DNA of 16,490 nt. Source: UBA9732 sp963599445. Its GTDB lineage: Bacteria > Spirochaetota > Spirochaetia > Sphaerochaetales > Sphaerochaetaceae. Position numbers and translations under genes: made by a program. The stretch covers positions 1-16,490 of the forward strand of contig CAVBWZ010000023.1 of NCBI GenBank assembly GCA_963599445.1, read 5' to 3'. A model generated the notes under the pieces. It was not told the origin of the DNA. It saw only the letters and a program-made list of their open reading frames with translations, and ran no database searches. Positions 14,289 to 16,490 of the stretch are shown here, one piece after another. Numbering within the stretch: position 1 is the first letter of the stretch; every line of letters starts with the position of its first letter.

Positions 14289-15563
14289 CTAATTCTTCAA
14301 GCACCCAATTGGAACGACATAGATACCATCATCCCTTCTGTATGCATACTTTCCTGTTCCTGTAAGGACCATTAAGAATGAAGGTTCTTTCATCTTGTCC
14401 GTATCGATTTTCCCGGCCAAGGCCTTTAGGTTTTTGGAACCTTCCTCTATTAGCCTATCGCCGCCGAGTTTTATTTCAACCAAACCATACGCCCCATCAC
14501 GAAGATGCACGACGGCATCGCATTCAAGTCCTGATTTGTCTCTGTAGTGATAGACGTTGCCAAACAAACTATCGGCATACACCCTCAAATCACGGACACA
14601 AAGAGTTTCAAACAACAAACCCATGGTATTCAAATCCCCAAGCAAATCCTTAGGGCCCAGTCCTAGGCTTGCAATGGCTATCGATGGGTCTACAAAATAC
14701 CTCGTATCGGACGTTCTTATTGCAGTCTTGGATCTAAGGTTTGGATTCCAGGCAGGCATATCTTCTATTACGAAGATCTTTCGTAGCGCATTCGTATATG
14801 AATACACTGTATCTTCAGTCAGGAAATCGGAGTCGTTTGCAGCAATGTCATCCCTTATTACAGTATATGTCGTCTGTGTCCCTTGATGCCGTGAATATGA
14901 CTTCATAAGTCGTTTGGCTCTTTCAGGATCTCTTTTTACATCATCGACCCTGGAGATATCGACATTGACAACTGCGTCAAAATAATCGAAGGCTTGGTCC
15001 AACGCAACATCCCGCTCCATATCGATGGAACTTGGCCATCCCCCTCTGCAAATAAGAAAAGCCAATTCATCTATTCCCAAACCATTGTTTGCAAAAATCT
15101 TCTTTGGTTGTGAGAACAAATCCCCTAGGCTGATTTTTCCAGAAGACTCCTTTGATTCATACAAGGACATTGGCCTCATCTTCATCCGCGAGAAACGACC
15201 CGTTCCAGAATGGATCATCTCGGAAGTCCTAGGAGGTACAGCTGAACCTGTAAGTATAAAATATCCAACCCCTCCTCTATGGTCTATCTCGAATCTGATT
15301 GCATCCCAAAGGCTTGGAGCTATCTGCCATTCGTCAAGCAAACGTGGAGTCTCACCTTCAAGCAAACCTGTTGGGTCGATGTCCGCCATCAAGAGGTTTG
15401 ATTTCAAATCTTCAGGTTTGGACATATACAGAACACTTTTTGCAAGTTGTTCTGCAGTCGTGGTCTTTCCACACCACTTTGGCCCCTCTACAATGACAGC
15501 CCCTTTACCTTTCAATTTCCTTGCCAACAAAGAATCTGCAATCCTAGGTTTGTATGAACTCAT
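14289..15563 (-). CDS. AAA_14/DUF4143 family ATP-binding protein
   Basis: This 424-residue protein matches the two-part AAA_14 + DUF4143 family. Walker A GPKWCGKT is at 27-34, Walker B LLDEW at 75-79, a sensor-like LTGSA at 104-108 and MRPMSLYES at 129-137. The C-terminal part (about 200-424) carries DKSGLECDAVV (342-352) and GLVEIKLG (360-367), giving Asp349 ... Glu363-x-Lys365, the core of a PD-(D/E)XK nuclease-like fold. Family members are widespread and often multicopy in gut bacteria and archaea; the function is not established. ATG 15563 is chosen because MSSYKPR leads straight into the domain and a TATAAT box ends six nt upstream. No ribosome site exists, so the mRNA should be leaderless. 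The 23-bp tandem repeats at 15581-15644 supply the -35 box. It is convergent with the EF-G-like gene. Confidence 0.9.
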   Translation of the reverse strand: MSSYKPRIADSLLARKLKGKGAVIVEGPKWCGKTTTAEQLAKSVLYMSKPEDLKSNLLMADIDPTGLLEGETPRLLDEWQIAPSLWDAIRFEIDHRGGVGYFILTGSAVPPRTSEMIHSGTGRFSRMKMRPMSLYESKESSGKISLGDLFSQPKKIFANNGLGIDELAFLICRGGWPSSIDMERDVALDQAFDYFDAVVNVDISRVDDVKRDPERAKRLMKSYSRHQGTQTTYTVIRDDIAANDSDFLTEDTVYSYTNALRKIFVIEDMPAWNPNLRSKTAIRTSDTRYFVDPSIAIASLGLGPKDLLGDLNTMGLLFETLCVRDLRVYADSLFGNVYHYRDKSGLECDAVVHLRDGAYGLVEIKLGGDRLIEEGSKNLKALAGKIDTDKMKEPSFLMVLTGTGKYAYRRDDGIYVVPIGCLKN

Positions 15564-15569
15564 ACGTTG

Positions 15570-15598
15570 ATTATAGAGGCCATTTGGCGATTTGGCAA
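15570..15598 (-). promoter_or_regulatory. Promoter of the AAA_14 ATPase, predicted leaderless start
   Basis: On the minus strand TTGCCA (15598-15593, five of six), 17-nt spacer, TATAAT (15575-15570, perfect), then six nt (CAACGT) and ATG. Initiation at the usual distance would fall on the A of the start codon. The -35 lies inside the first copy of the 23-bp repeat. Confidence 0.8.
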
Positions 15599-15644
15599 GT
15601 TTTCATTTGGCGATTTGGCAAGTTTTCATTTGGCGATTTGGCAA
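15581..15644. repeat. 23-bp tandem repeat, 2.8 copies, overlapping the ATPase promoter
   Basis: Two identical 23-bp copies (15581-15603 and 15604-15626; CATTTGGCGATTTGGCAAG then TTTT) and an 18-bp third (15627-15644). Each holds two ATTTGGC heptamers eight bp apart and, on the minus strand, one TTGCCA. The -35 box of the ATPase promoter is the TTGCCA of the first copy. It resembles an iterated regulator-binding array; there are no CRISPR-like spacers. Confidence 0.9.
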
Positions 15645-15727
15645 ATATCTACTCCTAATACTTGTTTCACACTTCCAGACAATCCTTAGCATATCAAATT
15701 CAAAAAGACATTCGAGCAATCATTTTT
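15645..15727. other. AT-rich gap without recognisable feature
   Basis: Between the tandem repeats and the stop codon at 15728 I see no gene, no clear hairpin terminator and no obvious promoter. Confidence 0.4.
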
Positions 15728-16490
15728 CTATGCATTTCCATTATTCATTCCTTCTTGGTTTTCGAAAAACCTCGCTATAGGAAAAGTCATGAAGACTCTT
15801 TTTTCTTCCTCTTTCATTCCGCCAAAAAGAATTCTCGCCTCAGTTTGTTCTCCCAAGAGAGCAAAAGCACCAAGCTTACTACAAACATCTTCAGTTGAAT
15901 TAACAATAGCTAGAAGCTTCTGCTTTTCTAAGAAGTTAAAATCGCGTTCTCTTCGAATAATTTGAAAAGCATTTAAAGTCATAATTTCTTCATTAAGATA
16001 TTTATCACTGGACTCAATCCAAGCCTGCAACTGTTTTGATGCATCTAAAAGCTCTAGTCTTGAATTCATATCATAAGCTTTCAACATTTCCAGCAATACT
16101 TGATTTCCTTGTTCCAAATGATATTCAGAGCATTCAATTCGTCTAAAATCATCAACAATACATTGTAATTTCAAGTTATCTACTTTCAGAAAATCATTAG
16201 CTTTCAATACGGCATACTGTGAAGTAGGAAGTACTTTGTTTTCGTTGTCGAACACCCAACAATCGATTTGCTTGTTAAAAAAATCCCAAAGCATATATGA
16301 ACCGTCGATTTGTTGCTGACTTAAAAACATCAGTCGAATATCTCCAAAGCAAATAGAAATCAAAGGAGGTAAATCTTCTTTCAAATCTCTAATAGGGAGT
16401 CCGTTACCAATTGATTCAATAAGGATATTAAGTTTCCAATAATCCTCATCTGTGAAATCATCAATTTCTAAGTCTTTCGTTACATTAAGA
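15728..16490 (-). CDS. Unrecognised AT-rich protein, 5' end beyond the window
   Basis: The frame is open from the right edge (first full codon at 16489) to TAG at 15730-15728, at least 254 residues. The TTG at 16384 need not be the start, because coding-like sequence (LNVTKDLEIDDFTDEDYW) continues upstream of it to the edge. I see no signal peptide, membrane segment or catalytic motif. The last third is helical and charged, with EKQKLLAIVNSTEDVCSKLG, an ALLGEQTEARILF phrase and a closing KEEEKRVFMTFPIARFFEN, which suggests a helical-repeat tail. The gene is visibly more AT-rich, with A/T-ending codons, than the EF-G and ATPase genes, a sign of later acquisition. It reads toward the AAA_14 ATPase but is separated by the 23-bp repeats and that gene's own promoter. 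I do not assign a function. Confidence 0.65.
   Translation of the reverse strand, partial: LNVTKDLEIDDFTDEDYWKLNILIESIGNGLPIRDLKEDLPPLISICFGDIRLMFLSQQQIDGSYMLWDFFNKQIDCWVFDNENKVLPTSQYAVLKANDFLKVDNLKLQCIVDDFRRIECSEYHLEQGNQVLLEMLKAYDMNSRLELLDASKQLQAWIESSDKYLNEEIMTLNAFQIIRRERDFNFLEKQKLLAIVNSTEDVCSKLGAFALLGEQTEARILFGGMKEEEKRVFMTFPIARFFENQEGMNNGNA

Noticed and set aside
431..15644. The XRE operator repeats and the 23-bp ATPase repeats share TTGGCAA.
   Set aside because: Seven bases only, in different contexts and orientation; chance is sufficient.
15581..15644. Short tandem repeats considered as a CRISPR remnant.
   Set aside because: Copies are directly adjacent with no spacers, the unit itself is internally repetitive, and no cas genes are present.

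Overview
The window looks like a chromosomal segment of a Spirochaetota bacterium, probably host-associated and Sphaerochaeta- or Treponema-like. I infer this, without any search, from stand-alone EF-G paralogs lying outside any ribosomal-protein operon, one of them resembling the spirochaetal/mitochondrial EF-G2 recycling type, and from a large lipoprotein built of bacterial Ig-like repeats. Most intact genes use strong AGGAGG-type ribosome sites, and U-tract hairpin terminators are common.

Layout. 1-492 has no convincing gene. It holds a Thr-codon-like low-complexity tract, a degenerate 10-bp tandem repeat (271-360), and a good sigma70 promoter with two near-identical 16-bp operator-like repeats. 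These drive a two-gene + strand operon: a DUF6442-like membrane protein and a small XRE regulator. From 6110 down to 1180 on the minus strand lies one very large surface lipoprotein gene, split into two frames at a run of eight C (8 G on +, 5544-5551). When in frame it would encode 1643 residues: lipoprotein signal, eight Big_2 Ig-like units each followed by a second beta-rich segment, and a C-terminal DUF6273-like domain. It is either phase-variable, read through a -1 frameshift, or a homopolymer sequencing error. Divergent from it is a secreted TPR/TatT-like protein (6360-7259) with a strong terminator.

The central + strand block holds a Zn/Cd-type P1B ATPase (7642-9735) with a His/Cys-rich tail in place of an HMA domain, expressed from a consensus promoter overlapped by a 40-bp concentric dyad, probably a metalloregulator operator. 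A terminator follows. Next come two EF-G-family GTPases: one with a canonical G domain but divergent domain IV and no Shine-Dalgarno (9845-11878), the other with a non-canonical G domain but classical domain IV (12116-14206). A 237-bp leader with short repeats and alternative hairpins separates them.

The right end is accessory-looking. A minus-strand AAA_14/DUF4143 ATPase (14289-15563) has a promoter built into 23-bp tandem repeats and appears to be transcribed from its own start codon (leaderless). Beyond it an AT-rich, unrecognised partial gene runs off the window edge. The left operon, the adhesin and the right-end ATPase are typical of variable genome regions; the metal pump and translation GTPases are more core-like.
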